Below are positions 1-13,779 of a stretch of DNA of 64,000 nt, in pieces. Location of the stretch: the NCBI GenBank assembly GCA_964036045.1, contig OZ038383.1:67027725-67091724 (forward strand). Direction: 5' to 3'. The notes beneath the pieces were generated by a model. It was not told the DNA's origin. It was given only the letters and a program-made list of their open reading frames with translations, and searched no databases. This DNA is from Eutreptiella sp. 'Long Island Sound 2002' (lineage: Eukaryota > Euglenozoa > Euglenophyceae > Eutreptiales > Eutreptiaceae). The translations under genes were made by a program, and so were the position numbers. How positions within the stretch are numbered: the first letter of the stretch is position 1; each line of letters starts with the position of its first letter.

Positions 1-8
1 CGTGGCCC

Positions 9-835
9 CTCGAGTTGGGGCTGGGGACTCACAATTCACGCTTTTTTGCGTGGCCCCTCCAGTTGGGGTTAGAGACTCACAATCCACGCTTTGTTGCGTG
101 GCCCCTGGAATTGGGGTTAGGGACTCACAATCCAGCCTTTTTTGCGTGGCACCTCGAGTTGCGGTTAGGGACTGACAATCCACGCTTTTTCGCGTGGCCC
201 CTCGAGTTGGGGTTAGGGACTCACAATCCACGCTTTGTTGCGTGGCCCCTCGATATTTGGTTAGGGACTCACAATCCACGCTTCTTTGCGTGGCCCCTCG
301 AGTTGCGGTTAGGGACTGACAATCCACGCTTTTTCGCATGGCCCCTCGAGGTGCGGTTAGGGACTCACAATTCACGCTTTTTTGCGTGGCCCCTCGAGTT
401 GGGGTTTGGGACTCACAATCCACGCTTTTTTGCGTGGCCCCTCGCGTTGGGGTTAGGGACTCACAATCCACGCTTTGTTGCGCGGCCCCTGGAATTGGGG
501 TTAGGGACTCATAATCCACGTTTTGTTGCGTGGCCCCTCGAGTTGGGGTTAGGGACTCACAATCCACGCTTTTTTGCGTGGCCCGTGGAATTGGGGTTAG
601 GGACTCACATTCCACGGTTTTTTGTGTGGCCCCTCCGGTTGGGGTTAGGGACTCACAATCCACACGTTTTTACGTGGCCCCTAGAGTTGGGGTTAGGGAC
701 TCACAATCCACGCTTTGTTGCGTGGCCCCTCGCGTTGGGGTTAGGGACTCACAATCCACGCTTTTTTGCATGGCCCCTCGCTTTTGGGTTAGGGACTCAC
801 AATCCACGCTTTGTTGCGTGGCCCCTCGAGTTGGG
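9..835 (+). repeat. Higher-order module M1, copy 1
   Basis: This is a block of variant monomers in a fixed order. It includes a CTCCAG monomer at about 57, monomers with TTGCGGTTAGGGACTGAC at about 155 and 300, a CCTCGATATTTGG monomer at about 247, a GAGGTGCGG monomer at about 350, a CTCCGG monomer at 631-640, and a CTCGCTTTTGGG monomer at about 776. The same order recurs near 2,552 and 4,040. Relative to copy 2, this copy has two extra monomers early in the block. The left edge may extend beyond the window. Confidence 0.85.
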
Positions 836-2551
836 GTTGGGGACTCACAATCCACGCTTTGTTGTGTGGCCCCTCGAGTTGGGGTTAGGGACTCACAATA
901 CACGCTTTGTTGCGTGGCCCCTCGAGTTGGGGTTAGGGACTCACCATCCACGCTTCTTTGTGTGGCCCCTTGGGTTGGGGTTAGGGACTCACAATCCACG
1001 CTTTTTTGCGTGGCCCCTGGATTTGGGGTTAGGGACTCACAATCCACGCTTTGTTGCGTGGCCCCTCGAGTTGGGGTTAGGGACTCACAATCCACGCTTT
1101 GTTGCGTGGCCATTGGAATTGGGGTTAGGGACTCACATTCCACACTTTTTTGCGTGGCCCCTCGAGTTGGGGTTAGGGACTCACAATCCACGCTTTGTTG
1201 CGTAGCCCCTCGAGTTGGGGTTGGGGACTCACAATCCACGCTTCTTTGCGTGGCCCGTGGAGTTGGGGCTGGGGCCTCACAATCCACGCTTTGTTGCGTG
1301 GCCCCTCGAGTTGGGGTTAGGGACTCACAATCCACGCTTTTGTGCGTGGCCCCTCGAGATTTGGTTGGGGACTCACAATCCACGCTTTGTTGCGTGGCCC
1401 CTCGAGTTGGGGTTAGGGACTCACAATCCACGCTTTGTTGCGTGGCGCCTCGAGTTGGGGTTAGGGACTCACAATCCACGCTTTTGTGCGTGGCCCCTCG
1501 AGATTTGATTAGGGACTCACAATCCACGCGTTTTTGCGTGGCCCCTCGGGTTGGGGTTAGGGACTCACAATCCACGCTTTTGTGCGTGGCCCCTCGAGAT
1601 TTGGTTAGGGACTCACAATCCACGCTTTGTTGCGTGGCCCCTCGAGTTGGGGTTAGGGACTCACAATCCACGCTTTGTTGCGTGGCGCCTCGAGTTGGGG
1701 TTAGGGACTCACAATCCACGCTTTTGTGCGTGGCCCCTCGAGTTGGGCTTAGGGACTCACAATCCACGCTTTTTTGTGTGGCCCCTGGATTTGGGGTTAG
1801 GGACTCACAATGCACACTTTTTTGCGTGGCCCCTGGAGTTGGGGTTAGGGACTCACAATCCATGCTTTGTTGCGTGGCCCCTCGAGTTGGGGTTAGGGAC
1901 TCACAATCCACGCTTTGTTGCGTGGCCCCTCGAGATTTGGTTAGGGACTCACAATCCACGCTTTGTTGCGTGGCCCCTCGAGATTTGGTTAGGGACTCAC
2001 AATCCACGCTTTGTTGCGTGGCCCCTGGAATTGGGGTTAGGGACTCACAATCCACGCTTTTTTGCGTGGCCACTCGAGTTGGGGTTAGGGACTCACAATC
2101 CACGCTTTTTCGCGTGGCCCCTCGAGTTGGGGTTAGAGACTCACAATCCACGCTTTTTTGCGTGGCCCCTCGAGATTTGGTTAGGGACTCACAATCCACA
2201 CTTTTTTGCGTGGCCCCTCGAGTCGGGGTTGGGGACTCACAATCCACGCTTCTTTGCTTGGCGTTGAGTTGGGGCTGGGTCCTCACAATCCACGCTTTGT
2301 TGCGGGGCCCCTCGAGTTGGGGTTAGGGACTCACAATCCACGCTTTTTTGCGTGGCCACTGGAATTGGGGTTAGGGACTGACAATCCACGCCCTTTTGCG
2401 TGGCCCCTGGAATTGGGGTTAGGGACTGACAATCCACGCCCTTTTGCGTGGCCCCTCGAGTTGGGGTTAGGGACTCACAATCCACGCTTTTTTGCGTGGC
2501 CCCTCGAGTTGGGGTTAGGGACTCACAATCCACGCTTTGTTGCGTGGCCCC

Positions 2552-3280
2552 TCGAGTTGGGGCTGGGGACTCACAATTCACGCTTTTTTGCGTGGCCCCT
2601 CCAGTTGGGGTTAGAGACTCACAATCCACGCTTTTTCGCGTGGCCCCTCGAGTTGGGGTTAGGGACTCACAATCCACGCTTTGTTGCGTGGCCCCTCGAT
2701 ATTTGGTTAGGGACTCACAATCCACGCTTCTTTGCGTGGCCCCTCGAGTTGCGGTTAGGGACTGACAATCCACGCTTTTTCGCATGGCCCCTCGAGGTGC
2801 GGTTAGGGACTCACAATTCACGCTTTTTTGCGTGGCCCCTCGAGTTGGGGTTTGGGACTCACAATCCACGCTTTTTTGCGTGGCCCCTCGCGTTGGGGTT
2901 AGGGACTCACAATCCACGCTTTGTTGCGCGGCCCCTGGAATTGGGGTTAGGGACTCATAATCCACGTTTTGTTGCGTGGCCCCTCGAGTTGGGGTTAGGG
3001 ACTCACAATCCACGCTTTTTTGCGTGGCCCCTGGAATTGGGGTTAGGGACTCACATTCCACGGTTTTTTGTGTGGCCCCTCCGGTTGGGGTTAGGGACTC
3101 ACAATCCACACGTTTTTACGTGGCCCCTAGGGTTGGGGTTAGGGACTCACAATCCACGCTTTGTTGCGTGGCCCCTCGCGTTGGGGTTAGGGACTCACAA
3201 TCCACGCTTTTTTGCATGGCCCCTCGCTTTTGGGTTAGGGACTCACAATCCACGCTTTGTTGCGTGGCCCCTCGAGTTGG
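2552..3280 (+). repeat. Higher-order module M1, copy 2
   Basis: It repeats the variant order of 9-835. The early part is offset by 2,542 bp and the part after a two-monomer (96-bp) gap by 2,446 bp. The 2-bp departure from a multiple of 48 comes from the 46-bp monomer near 2,266. The CTCCGG landmark is at 3,077 and the CTCGCTTTTGGG landmark at about 3,222. After about 3,280 the order diverges from copy 1. Confidence 0.85.
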
Positions 3281-4039
3281 GGTTAGGGACTCACAATTCA
3301 CGCCTTTTAGCGTGGCCCCTCGAGATTTGGTTGGGGACTCACAATCCCCGCTTTGTTGCGTGGCCCCTGGAATCGGGGTTAGAGACTCACAATCCACCCT
3401 TTTTTGCGTGGCCCCTCGAGTTGGGGTTAGGGACTCACAATCCGCGCTTTTTTGCGTGGCCCCTCAAGTTGTGGTTAGGGACTCACAATCCACGCTTTGT
3501 TGCGTGACCCCTCAAGTTGGGGTTAGGGACTCACAATCCAGCCTTTTTTGCGTGGCCCCTCGAGTTGCGGTTAGGGACTGACAATCCACGCTTTTTTGTG
3601 TGGCCCCTGGAATTGGGGTTAGGGACTCACAATCCACGCTTTGTTGCGTGGCCCCTCGAGTTGGGGTTAGGGACTCACAATACACGCTTTGTTGCGTGGC
3701 CCCTCGAGTTGGGGTTAGGGACTCACCATCCACGCTTCTTTGTGTGGCCCCTTGAGTTGGGGTTAGGGACTCACAATCCACGCTTTTTTGCGTGGCCCAT
3801 GGATTTGGGGTTAGGGACTCACAATCCACACTTTTTTGCGTGGCCCCTCGAGTTGGGGTTAGGGACTCACAATCCACGCTTTGTTGCGTGGCCCCTCGAG
3901 TTGGGGTTAGGGACTCACAATCCACGCTTTGTTGCGTGGCCCGTCGAGTTGGGGTTAGCGACTGACAATCCACGCTTTGTTGCGTGGCCCCTCGAGATTT
4001 GGTTAGGGACTCAGAATCCACGCTTCTTTGCGTGGCCCC

Positions 4040-4925
4040 TCGAGTTGGGGCTGGGGACTCACAATCCACGCTTTGTTGCGTGGCCCCTGGAATTGGGGTT
4101 AGGGACTCACAATCCAGACTTTTTTGCGTGGCACCTCGAGTTGCGGTTAGGGACTGACAATCCACGCTTTTTCGCGTGGCCCCTCGAGTTGGGGTTAGGG
4201 ACTCACAATCCACGCTTTGTTGCGTGGCCCCTCGATATTAGGTTAGGGACTCACAATCCACGCTTCTTTGCGTGGCCCCTCGAGTTGCGGTTACGGACTG
4301 ACAATCCACGCTTTTTCGCGTGGCCCCTCGAGGTGCGGTTAGGGACTCACAATTCACGCTTTTTTGCGTGGCCCCTCGAGTTGGGGTTTGGGACTCACAA
4401 TCCACGCTTTTTTGCGTGGCACCTTGAGTTGGGGTCAGGGACTCACAATCCACGCTTTGTTGCGCCGCCCCTGGAATTGGGGTTAGGGACTCATAATCCA
4501 CGCTTTGTTGCGTGGCCCCTCGAGTTGGGGTTAGGGACTCACAATCCACGCTTTTTTGCGTGGCCCCTGGAATTGGGGTTAGGGACTCACATTCCACGCT
4601 TTTTTGTGTGGCCCCTCCGGTTGGGGTTAGGGACTCACAATCCACACGTTTTTGCGTGGCCCCTAGAGTTGGGGTTACGGACTCACAATCCACGCTTTTT
4701 TGCGTGGCCCCTCAATTTGGGGCTAGGGACTGACAATCCACGCTTTTTCGCGTGGCCCCTCGAGATTTGGTTAGGGACTCACAACCCACGCTTTGTTGCG
4801 TGGCCCCTCGAGATGGGGTTAGGGACTCACAATCCACGCTTTGTTGCGTGGCCCCTCGCGTTGGGGTTAGGGACTCACAATCCACGCTTTTTTGCATGGC
4901 CCCTCGCTTTTGGGTTAGGGACTCA
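4040..4925 (+). repeat. Higher-order module M1, copy 3 (rearranged)
   Basis: This is a third use of the module, offset 3,982 bp from copy 1 and 1,536 bp (32 monomers) from copy 2 at the CTCCGG landmark (4,613). It lacks the CTCCAG monomer of copy 1. It also carries an insertion of a few monomers at about 4,690-4,850 before the CTCGCTTTTGGG landmark resumes. These gains and losses in whole-monomer steps point to unequal exchange or replication slippage. Confidence 0.8.
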
Positions 4926-5061
4926 CAATTCACGCTTTGTTGCGTGGCCCCTCGAGTTGGGGTTAGGGACTCACAATTCACGCTTTTTTGCGTGGCCCCT
5001 CGAGATTTGGTTGGGGACTCACAATGCACGCTTTGTTGCGTGGGCCCTGGAATCGGGGTTA

Positions 5062-6530
5062 GAGACTCACAATCCACCCTTTTTTGCGTGGCCCCTCGAG
5101 TTGGGGTTAGGGACTCACAATCCGCGCTTTTTTGCGTGACCCCTCAAGTTGGGGTTAGGGACTCACAATCCAGCCTTTTTTGCGTGGCCCCTCGACTTGC
5201 GGTTAGGGACTGACAATCCACGCTTTTTTGTGTGGCCCCTGGAATTGGGGTTAGGGACTCACAATCCACGCTTTGTTGCGTGGCCCCTCGAGTTGGGGTT
5301 AGGGACTCACAATACACGCTTTGTTGCGTGGCCCCTCGAGTTGGGGTTAGGGACTCACCATCCACGCTTCTTTGTTTGGCCCCTTGAGTTGGGGTTAGGG
5401 ACTCACAATCCACGCTTTTTTGCGTGGCCCCTGGAGTTGGGGTTAGGGACTCACAATCCACGCTTTGTTGCGTGGCCCCTCAAGTTGGGGTTGGGGCCTC
5501 ACAATCCACGCTTTGTTGCGTGGCCCCTCGAGTTGGGGTTAGGGACTCACAATCCACGCTTTGTTGCGTGGTCCCTCGAGTTGGGGTTAGGGACTCACAA
5601 TCCACGCTTTGTTGCGTGGCCCCTCGAGATTTGGTTAGGGACTCACGATCCACGCTTTGTTGCGTGGCCCCTGGAATCGGGGTTAGGGACTCACAATCCA
5701 CGCTTTTTTGCGTGGCCACTGAAATTGGGGTTAGGGACTCACAATCCACGCTTTTTCGCGTGGCCCCTCGAGTTGGGGTTAGAGACTCACAATCCACCCT
5801 TTTTTGCGTGGCCCCTCGAGTTGGGGTTAGGGACTCACAATCCGCGCTTTTTTGCGTGACCCCTCAAGTTGGGGTTAGGGACTCACAATCCAGCCTTTTT
5901 TGCGTGGCCCCTCGAGTTGCGGTTAGGGACTGACAATCCACGCTTTTTTGTGTGGCCCCTGGAATTGGGGTTAGGGACTCACAATCCACGCTTTGTTGCG
6001 TGGCCCCTCGAGTTGGGGTTAGGGACTCACAATACACGCTTTGTTGCGTGGCCCCTCGAGTTGGGGTTAGGGACTCACCATCCACGCTTCTTTGTTTGGC
6101 CCCTTGAGTTGGGGTTAGGGACTCACAATCCACGCTTTTTTGCGTGGCCCCTGGAGTTGGGGTTAGGGACTCACAATCCACGCTTTGTTGCGTGGCCCCT
6201 CAAGTTGGGGTTGGGGACTCACAATCCACGCTTTGTTGCGTGGCCCCTCGAGTTGGGGTTAGGGACTCACAATCCACGCTTTGTTGCGTGGTCCCTCGAG
6301 TTGGGGTTAGGGACTCACAATCCACGCTTCTTTGCGTGGCCCCTCGAGATTTGGTTAGGGACTCACGATCCACGCTTTGTTGCGTGGCCCCTGGAATCGG
6401 GGTTAGGGACTCACAATCCACGCTTTTTTGCGTGGCCACTGAAATTGGGGTTAGGGACTCACAATCCACGCTTTTTCGCGTGGCCCCTCGAGTTGGGGTT
6501 AGAGACTCACAATCCACCCTTTTTTGCGTG
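5062..6530 (+). repeat. 720-bp (15-mer) HOR, two tandem copies
   Basis: The variant order that includes an AATCCGCGC monomer, a GCGTGACCCCTCAAG monomer, an AATCCAGCC monomer and TTGCGGTTAGGGACTGAC recurs at a fixed offset of 720 bp. For example, the GACCCCTCAAG junction is near 5,138 and again near 5,858. The copies differ at a handful of bases. A shorter, older relative of the same order starts near 3,510, 1,632 bp (34 monomers) upstream. Edges are approximate. Confidence 0.88.
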
Positions 6531-8110
6531 GCCCCTCGAGTTGGGGTTAGGGACTCACAATCCACGCTTTTTTGCGTGGCCCCTCGAGTTGGGGTTGGGG
6601 ACTCACAATCCACGCTTTGTTGTGTGGCCCCTCGAGTTGGGGTTAGGGACTCACAATACACGCTTTGTTGCGTGGCCCCTCGAGTTGGGGTTAGGGACTC
6701 ACCATCCACGCTTCTTTGTTTGGCCCCTTGGGTTGGGGTTAGGGACTCACAATCCACGCTTTTTTGCGTGGCCCCTGGATTTGGGGTTAGGGACTCACAA
6801 TCCACGCTTTGTTGCGTGGCCCCTCGAGTTGGGGTTAGGGACTCACAATCCACGCTTTGTTGCGTGGCCCCTGGAATTGGGGTTAGGGACTCACAATCCA
6901 CACTTTTTTGCGTGGCCCCTCGAGTTGGGGTTAGGGACTCACAATCCACGCTTTGTTGCGTAGCCCCTCGAGTTGGGGTTGGGGACTCACAATCCACGCT
7001 TCTTTGCGTGGCCCGTGGAGTTGGGGCTGGGGCCTCACAATCCACGCTTTGTTGCGTGGCCCCTCGAGTTGGGGTTAGGGACTCACAATCCACGCTTTGT
7101 TGCGTGGCGCCTCGAGTTGGGGTTAGGGACTCACAATCCACGCTTTTGTGCGTGGCCCCTCGAGATTTGATTAGGGACTCACAATCCACGCGTTTTTGCG
7201 TGGCCCCTCGAGTTGGGGTTAGGGACTCACAATCCACGCTTTTTTGCGTGGCCCCTCGAGTTGGGGTTAGGGACTCACAATCCACGCTTTTTTGCGTGGC
7301 CCCTCGAGATTTGGTTAGGGACTCACAATCCACGCTTTGTTGCGTGGCCCCTCAAGTTGGGGTTAGGGACTCACAATCCACGCTTTGTTGCGTGGCGCCT
7401 CGAGTTGGGGTTAGGGACTCACAATCCACGCTTTTGTGTGTGGCCCCTCGAGATTTGATTAGGGACTCACAATCCATGCGTTTTTGCGTGGCCCCTCGAG
7501 TTGGGGTTTGGGACTCACAATCCACGCTTTTGTGCGTGGCCCCTCGAGATTTGGTTAGGGACTCACAATCCACGCTTTGTTGCGTGGCCCCTCAAGTTGG
7601 GGTTAGGGACTCACAATCCACGCTTTGTTGCGTGGCGCCTCGAGTTGGGGTTAGGGACTCACAATCCACGCTTTTGTGCGTGGCCCCTCGAGATTTGGTT
7701 AGGGACTCACAATCCACGCTTTGTTGCGTGGCCCCTCGAGTTGGGGTTAGGGACTCACAATCCACGCTTTGTTGCGTGGCGCCTCGAGTTGGGGTTAGGG
7801 ACTCACAATCCACGCTTTTGTGCGTGGCCCCTCGAGATTTGATTAGGGACTCACAATCCACGCGTTTTTGCGTGGCCCCTCGAGTTGGGGTTAGGGACTC
7901 ACAATCCACGCTTTTGTGCGTGGCCCCTCGAGATTTGGTTAGGGACTCACAATCCACGCTTTGTTGCGTGGCCCCTCAAGTTGGGGTTAGGGACTCACAA
8001 TCCACGCTTTGTTGCGTGGCGCCTCGAGTTGGGGTTAGGGACTCACAATCCACGCTTTTGTGCGTGGCCCCTCGAGATTTGATTAGGGACTCACAATCCA
8101 TGCGTTTTTG
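6531..8110 (+). repeat. Short-period (5-8 monomer) HOR region
   Basis: A monomer pair marked by GAGATTTGATTAGG followed by CCACGCGTTTTTG recurs near 7,162, 7,450, 7,834 and 8,074, at spacings of 288, 384 and 240 bp (6, 8 and 5 monomers). The loop variant TTTTGT and the arm variant GCGTGGCGCC accompany it. The same marker also occurs near 1,500 and 13,399, linking this region to both neighbouring regions. The stretch before about 7,150 is ordinary mixed monomers resembling 840-1,500. Confidence 0.8.
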
Positions 8111-11100
8111 CGTGGCCCCTCGAGTTGGGCTTAGGGACTCACAATCCACGCTTTTTTGTGTGGCCCCTGGATTTGGGGTTAGGGACTCACAATGCACACT
8201 TTTTTGCGTGGCCCCTCGAGTTGGGGTTAGGGACTCACAATCCACGCTTTGTTGCGTGGCCCCTCGAGTTGGGGTTGGTGACCCACAATCCACGCTTTGT
8301 TGCGTGGCCCCTGGAGCTGGGGTTAGGGACTCACAATCCATGCTTTGTTGCGTGGCCCCTCGAGTTGGGGTTAGGGACTCACAATCCACGCTTTGTTGCG
8401 TGGTCCCTCGAGATTTGGTTAGGGACTCACAATCCACGCTTTGTTGCGTGGCCCCTGGAATTGGGGTTAGGGACTCACAATCCACGCTTTTTTGCGTGGC
8501 CACTCGAGTTGGGGTTAGGGACTCACAATCCACGCTTTTTCGCGTGGCCCCTCGAGTTGGGGTTAGAGACTCACAATCCACGCTTTGTTGCGTGGCCCCT
8601 CGAGATTTGGTTAGGGCCTCACAATCCACACTTTTTTGCGTGGCCCCTCGAGTTGGGGTTAGGGACTCACAATTCACGCTTTTTTGCGTGGCCCCTGGAA
8701 TTGGGGTTAGGGACTCACAATCCACGCTTTGTTGCGTGGCTCCTCGAGTTGGGGTTAGGGACTCACAATCCACGCTTTGTTGCGTGTCCCCTCGAGATTT
8801 GGTTAGGGACTCACAATCCATGCTTTGTTGCGTGGCCCCTCGAGTTGGGGTTAGGGACTCACAATCCATGCTTTGTTGCGTGGCCCCTCGAGATTTGGTT
8901 AGGGCCTCACAATCCACGCTTTGTTGCGTGGCCCCTCGAGTTGGGGTTAGGGACTCACAATTCACGCTTTGTTGCGTGGCCCCTGGAATTGGGGTTAGGG
9001 ACTCACAATCCACGCTTTGTTGCGTGGCCCCCGGAGATTTGGTTAGGGACTCAGAATCCACGCTTTTTTGCGTGGCCCGTGGATTTTTGGTTAGGGACTC
9101 ACAATCCACAGTTTTTTGCGTGGCCCCTCGAGTTGGGGTTAGGGACTCACAATACACGCTTTGTTGCGTGGCCCCTCGAGTTGGGGTTAGGGACTCACCA
9201 TCCACGCTTCTTCGTGTGGCCCCTTGAGTTGGGGATAGGGACTCACAATCCACGCTTTTTTGCGTGGCCCATGGATTTGGGGTTAGGGACTCACAATCCA
9301 CACTTTTTTGCGTGGCCCCTCGAGTTGGGGTTAGGGACTCACAATCCACGCTTTGTTGCGTGGCCCCTCGAGTTGGGGTTGGGGACTCACAATCCACGCT
9401 TTGTTGCGTGGCCCCTCGAGTTGGGGTTAGGGACTCACAATCCACGCTTTGTTGCGTGGTCCCTCGTGTTGGGGTTAGGGACTCACAATCCACGCTTTGT
9501 TGTGTGGCCCCTCGAGATTTGGTTAGGGACTCACAATCCACGCTTTGTTGCGTGGCCCCTGGAATTGGGGTTAGGGACTCACAATCCACGCTTTTTTGCG
9601 TGGCCACTCGAGTTGGGGTTAGGGACTCACAATCCACGCTTTTTCGCGTGGCCCCTCGAGTTGGGGTTAGAGACTCACAATCCACCCTTTGTTGCGCGGC
9701 CCCTCGAGTTGGGGTTAGGGACTCACAATCCACGCTTTTTTGCGTGGCCCCTCGAGTTGGGGTTGGGGACTCACAATCCACGCTTTGTTGTGTGGCCCCT
9801 CGAGTTGGGGTTAGGGACTCACAATACACGCTTTGTTGCGTGGCCCCTCGAGTTGGGGTTAGGGACTCACCATCCACGCTTCTTTGTGTGGCCCCTTGGG
9901 TTGGGGTTAGAGACTCACAATCCACGCTTTTTTGCGTGGCCCCTGGATTTGGGGTGAGGGACTCACAATCCACGCTTCTTTGCGTGGCCCGTCGAGTTGG
10001 GGCTGGGGCCTCACAATCCACGCTTTGTTGCGTGGCCCCTCGAGTTGGGGTTAGTGACTCACAATCCACGCGTTTTCGTGTGGCCCCTCGAGATTCGGTT
10101 AGGGACTCACAATCCACGCTTTGTTGCGTGGCCCCTCGAGTTGGGGTTAGGGACTCACAATCCACGCTTTGTTGCGTGGCCCCTCGAGATTTGGTTAGGG
10201 CCTCACAATCCACGCTTTTTTGCGTGGCCCCTCGAGTTGGGGTTAGGGACTCACAATTCACGCTTTTTTGCGTGGCCCCTCGAGTTGGGGTTAGGGACTC
10301 ACAATCCACGCTTCTTTGCGTGGCCCCTCGAGTTGGGGTTAGGGACTCACAATCCACGCTTTGTTGCGTGTCCCCTCGAGATTTGGTTAGGGCCTCACAA
10401 TCCACGCTTTGTTGCGTGGCCCCTCGAGTTGGGGTTAGGGACTCACAATTCACGCTTTGTTGCGTGGCCCCTGGAATTGGGGTTAGGGACTCACAATCCA
10501 CGCTTTGTTGCGTGGCCCCTGGAGATTTGGTTAGGGACTCACAATCCACGCTTTTTTGCGTGGCCCGTGGATTTTTGGTTAGGGACTCACAATCCACACT
10601 TCTTTGCGTGGCCCCTCGAGTTGGGGTTTGGGACTCACAATACACGCTTTGTTGCGTGGCCCCTCGAGTTGGGGTTAGGGACTCACCATCCACGCTTCTT
10701 TGTGTGGCCCCTTGAGTTGGGGTTAGGGACTCACAATCCACGCTTTGTTGCGTGGCCCCTCGAGTTGGGGTTAGGGACTCACAATCCACGCTTTGTTGCG
10801 TGGCCCCTCGAGATTTGGTTAGGGCCTCACAATCCACGCTTTGTTGCGTGGCCCCTCGAGTTGGGGTTAGGGACTCACAATTCACGCTTTTTTGCGTGGC
10901 CCCTCGAGTTGGGGTTAGGGACTCACAATCCACGCTTCTTTGCGTGGCCCCTCGAGTTGGGGTTAGGGACTCACAATCCACGCTTTGTTGCGTGTCCCCT
11001 CGAGATTTGGTTAGGGCCTCACAATCCACGCTTTGTTGCGTGGCCCCTCGAGTTGGGGTTAGGGACTCACAATTCACGCTTTGTTGCGTGGCCCCTGGAA

Positions 11101-13070
11101 TTGGGGTTAGGGACTCACAATCCACGCTTTGTTGCGTGGCCCCTGGAGATTTGGTTAGGGACTCACAATCCACGCTTTTTTGCGTGGCCCGTGGATTTTT
11201 GGTTAGGGACTCACAATCCACACTTCTTTGCGTGGCCCCTCGAGTTGGGGTTTGGGACTCACAATACACGCTTTGTTGCGTGGCCCCTCGAGTTGGGGTT
11301 AGGGACTCACCATCCACGCTTCTTTGTGTGGCCCCTTGAGTTGGGGTTAGGGACTCACAATCCACGCTTTTTTGCGTGGCCCATGGATTTGGGGTTAGGG
11401 ACTCACAATCCACACTTTTTTGCGTGGCCCCTCGAGTTGGGGTTAGGGACTCACAATCCACGCTTTGTTGCGTGGCCCCTCGAGTTGGGGTTGGGGACTC
11501 ACAATCCACACTTTGTTGCGTGGCCCCTCGAGTTGGGGTTAGGGACTCACAATCCACGCTTTGTTGCGTGGTCCCTCGATTTGGGGTTAGGGACTCACAA
11601 TCCACGCTCTGTTGCGTGGCCCCTCGAGATTTGGTTAGGGACTCACAATCCACGCTTTGTTGCGTGGCCCCTGGAATTGGGGTTAGGGACTCACAATCCA
11701 CGCTTTTTCGCGTGGCCCCTCGAGTTGGGGTTAGAGACTCACAATCCACGCTTTGTTGCGTGGCCCCTCGAGATTTGGTTAGGGCCTCACAATCCACACT
11801 TTTTTGCGTGGCCCCTCGAGTTGGGGTTAGGGACTCACAATTCACGCTTTTTTGCGTGGCCCCTGGAATTGGGGTTAGGGACTCACAATCCACGCTTTGT
11901 TGCGTGGCCCCTCGAGTTGGGGTTAGGGACTCACAATCCACGCTTTGTTGCGTGGCCCCTCGAGATTTGGTTAGGGCCTCACAATCCACGCTTTGTTGCG
12001 TGGCCCCTCGAGTTGGGGTTAGGGACTCACAATTCACGCTTTGTTGCGTGGCCCCTGGAATTGGGGTTAGGGACTCACAATCCACGCTTTGTTGCGTGGC
12101 CCCCGGAGATTTGTTTAGGGACTCACAATCCACGCTTTTTTGCGTGGCCCGTGGATTTTTGGTTAGGGACTCACAATCCACACTTTTTTGCGTGGCCCCT
12201 CGAGTTGGGGTTAGGGACTCACAATACACGCTTTGTTGCGTGGCCCCTCGAGTTGGGGTTAGGGACTCACCATCCACGCTTCTTTGTGTGGCCCCTTGAG
12301 TTGGGGTTAGGGACTCACAATCCACGCTTTTTTGCGTGGCCCATGGATTTGGGGTTAGGGACTCACAATCCACACTTTTTTGCGTGGCCCCTCGAGTTGG
12401 GGTTAGGGACTCACAATCCACGCTTTGTTGCGTGGCCCCTCGAGTTGGGGTTGGGGACTCACAATCCACGCTTTGTTGCGTGGCCCCTCGAGTTGGGGTT
12501 AGGGACTCACAATCCACGCTTTGTTGCGTGGTCCCTCGTGTTGGGGTTAGGGACTCACAATGCACGCTTTGTTGTGTGCCCCTCGAGATTTGGTTAGGGA
12601 CTCACAATCCACGCTTTGTTGCGTGGCCCCTGGAATTGGGGTTAGGGACTCACAATCCACGCTTTTTTGCGTGGCCACTCGAGTTGGGGTTAGGGACTCA
12701 CAATCCACGCTTTTTCGCGTGGCCCCTCGAGTTGGGGTTAGAGACTCACAATCCACCCTTTGTTGCGCGGCCCCTCGAGTTGGGGTTAGGGACTCACAAT
12801 CCACGCTTTGTTGCGTGGCCCCTCGAGTTGGGGTTGGGGACTCACAATCCACGCTTTGTTGTGTGGCCCCTCGAGTTGGGGTCAGGGACTCACAATACAC
12901 GCTTTGTTGCGTGGCCCCTCGAGTTGGGGTTAGGGACTCACCATCCACGCTTCTTTGTGTGGCCCCTTGGGTTGGGGTTAGGGACTCACAATCCACGCTT
13001 TTTTGCGTGGCCCCTGGATTTGGGGTGAGGGACTCACAATCCACGCTTTGTTGCGTGGCCCCTTGAGTTG
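8111..13070 (+). repeat. 13-, 20- and 44-monomer HOR region
   Basis: Its opening (GTTGGGCTTAGGG near 8,125, then an AATGCACAC monomer) matches 1,745 and 13,451. The offsets are 6,382 and 5,327 bp, multiples of 48 after allowing for the 46- and 47-bp monomers in between. Monomers with CCCATGGATTTGGGG recur near 9,270, 11,382 and 12,342 (spacing 2,112 and 960 bp). The CCCGTGGATTTTTGG monomer followed by CCACACTTCTTTG recurs at 10,566 and 11,190, a 624-bp (13-mer) tandem duplication. A 47-bp monomer lies near 12,577. Confidence 0.82.
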
Positions 13071-13779
13071 GGGTTAGGGACTCACAATCCACGCTTTTTT
13101 GCGTGGCCCATGGAATTGGGGTTAGGGACTCACAATCCACACTTTTTTGCGTGGCCCCTCGAGTTGGGGTTAGGGACTCACAATCCACGCTTTGTTGCGT
13201 GGCCCCTCAAGTTGGGGTTGGGGACTCACAATCCACGCTTCTTTGCGTGGCCCCTCGAGATTTGGTTAGGGACTCACAATCCACGCTTTTTTGCGTGGCC
13301 CCTCGAGTTGGGGTTAGGGACTCACAATCCACGCTTTGTTGCGTGGCGCCTCGAGTTGGGGTTAGGGACTCACAATCCACGCTTTTGTGCGTGGCCCCTC
13401 GAGATTTGATTAGGGACTCACAATCCACGCGTTTTTGCGTGGCCCCTCGAGTTGGGCTTAGGGACTCACAATCCACGCTTTTTTGTGTGGCCCTTGGATT
13501 TGGGGTTAGGGACTCACAATGCACACTTTTTTGCGTGGCCCCTCGAGTTGGGGTTAGGGACTCACAATCCACGCTTTGTTGCGTGGCCCCTCGAGTTGGG
13601 GTTGGTGAGCCACAATCCACGCTTTGTTGCGTGGCCCCTGGAGTTGGGGTTAGGGACTCACAATCCATGCTTTGTTGCGTGGCCCCTCGAGTTGGGGTTA
13701 GGGACTCACAATCCACGCTTTGTTCCGTGGCCCCTCGAGATTTGGTTAGAGACTCACAATCCACGCTTCTTTGCGTGGC
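13071..13779 (+). repeat. Transition block between HOR regions
   Basis: These monomers combine the GAGATTTGATT / CGCGTTTTTG marker of 6.5-8.1 kb (near 13,399) with the GGGCTTAGGG opening of 8.1 kb (near 13,456). They lead directly into the 2,352-bp HOR. I see nothing but 48-bp monomers here. Confidence 0.8.
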
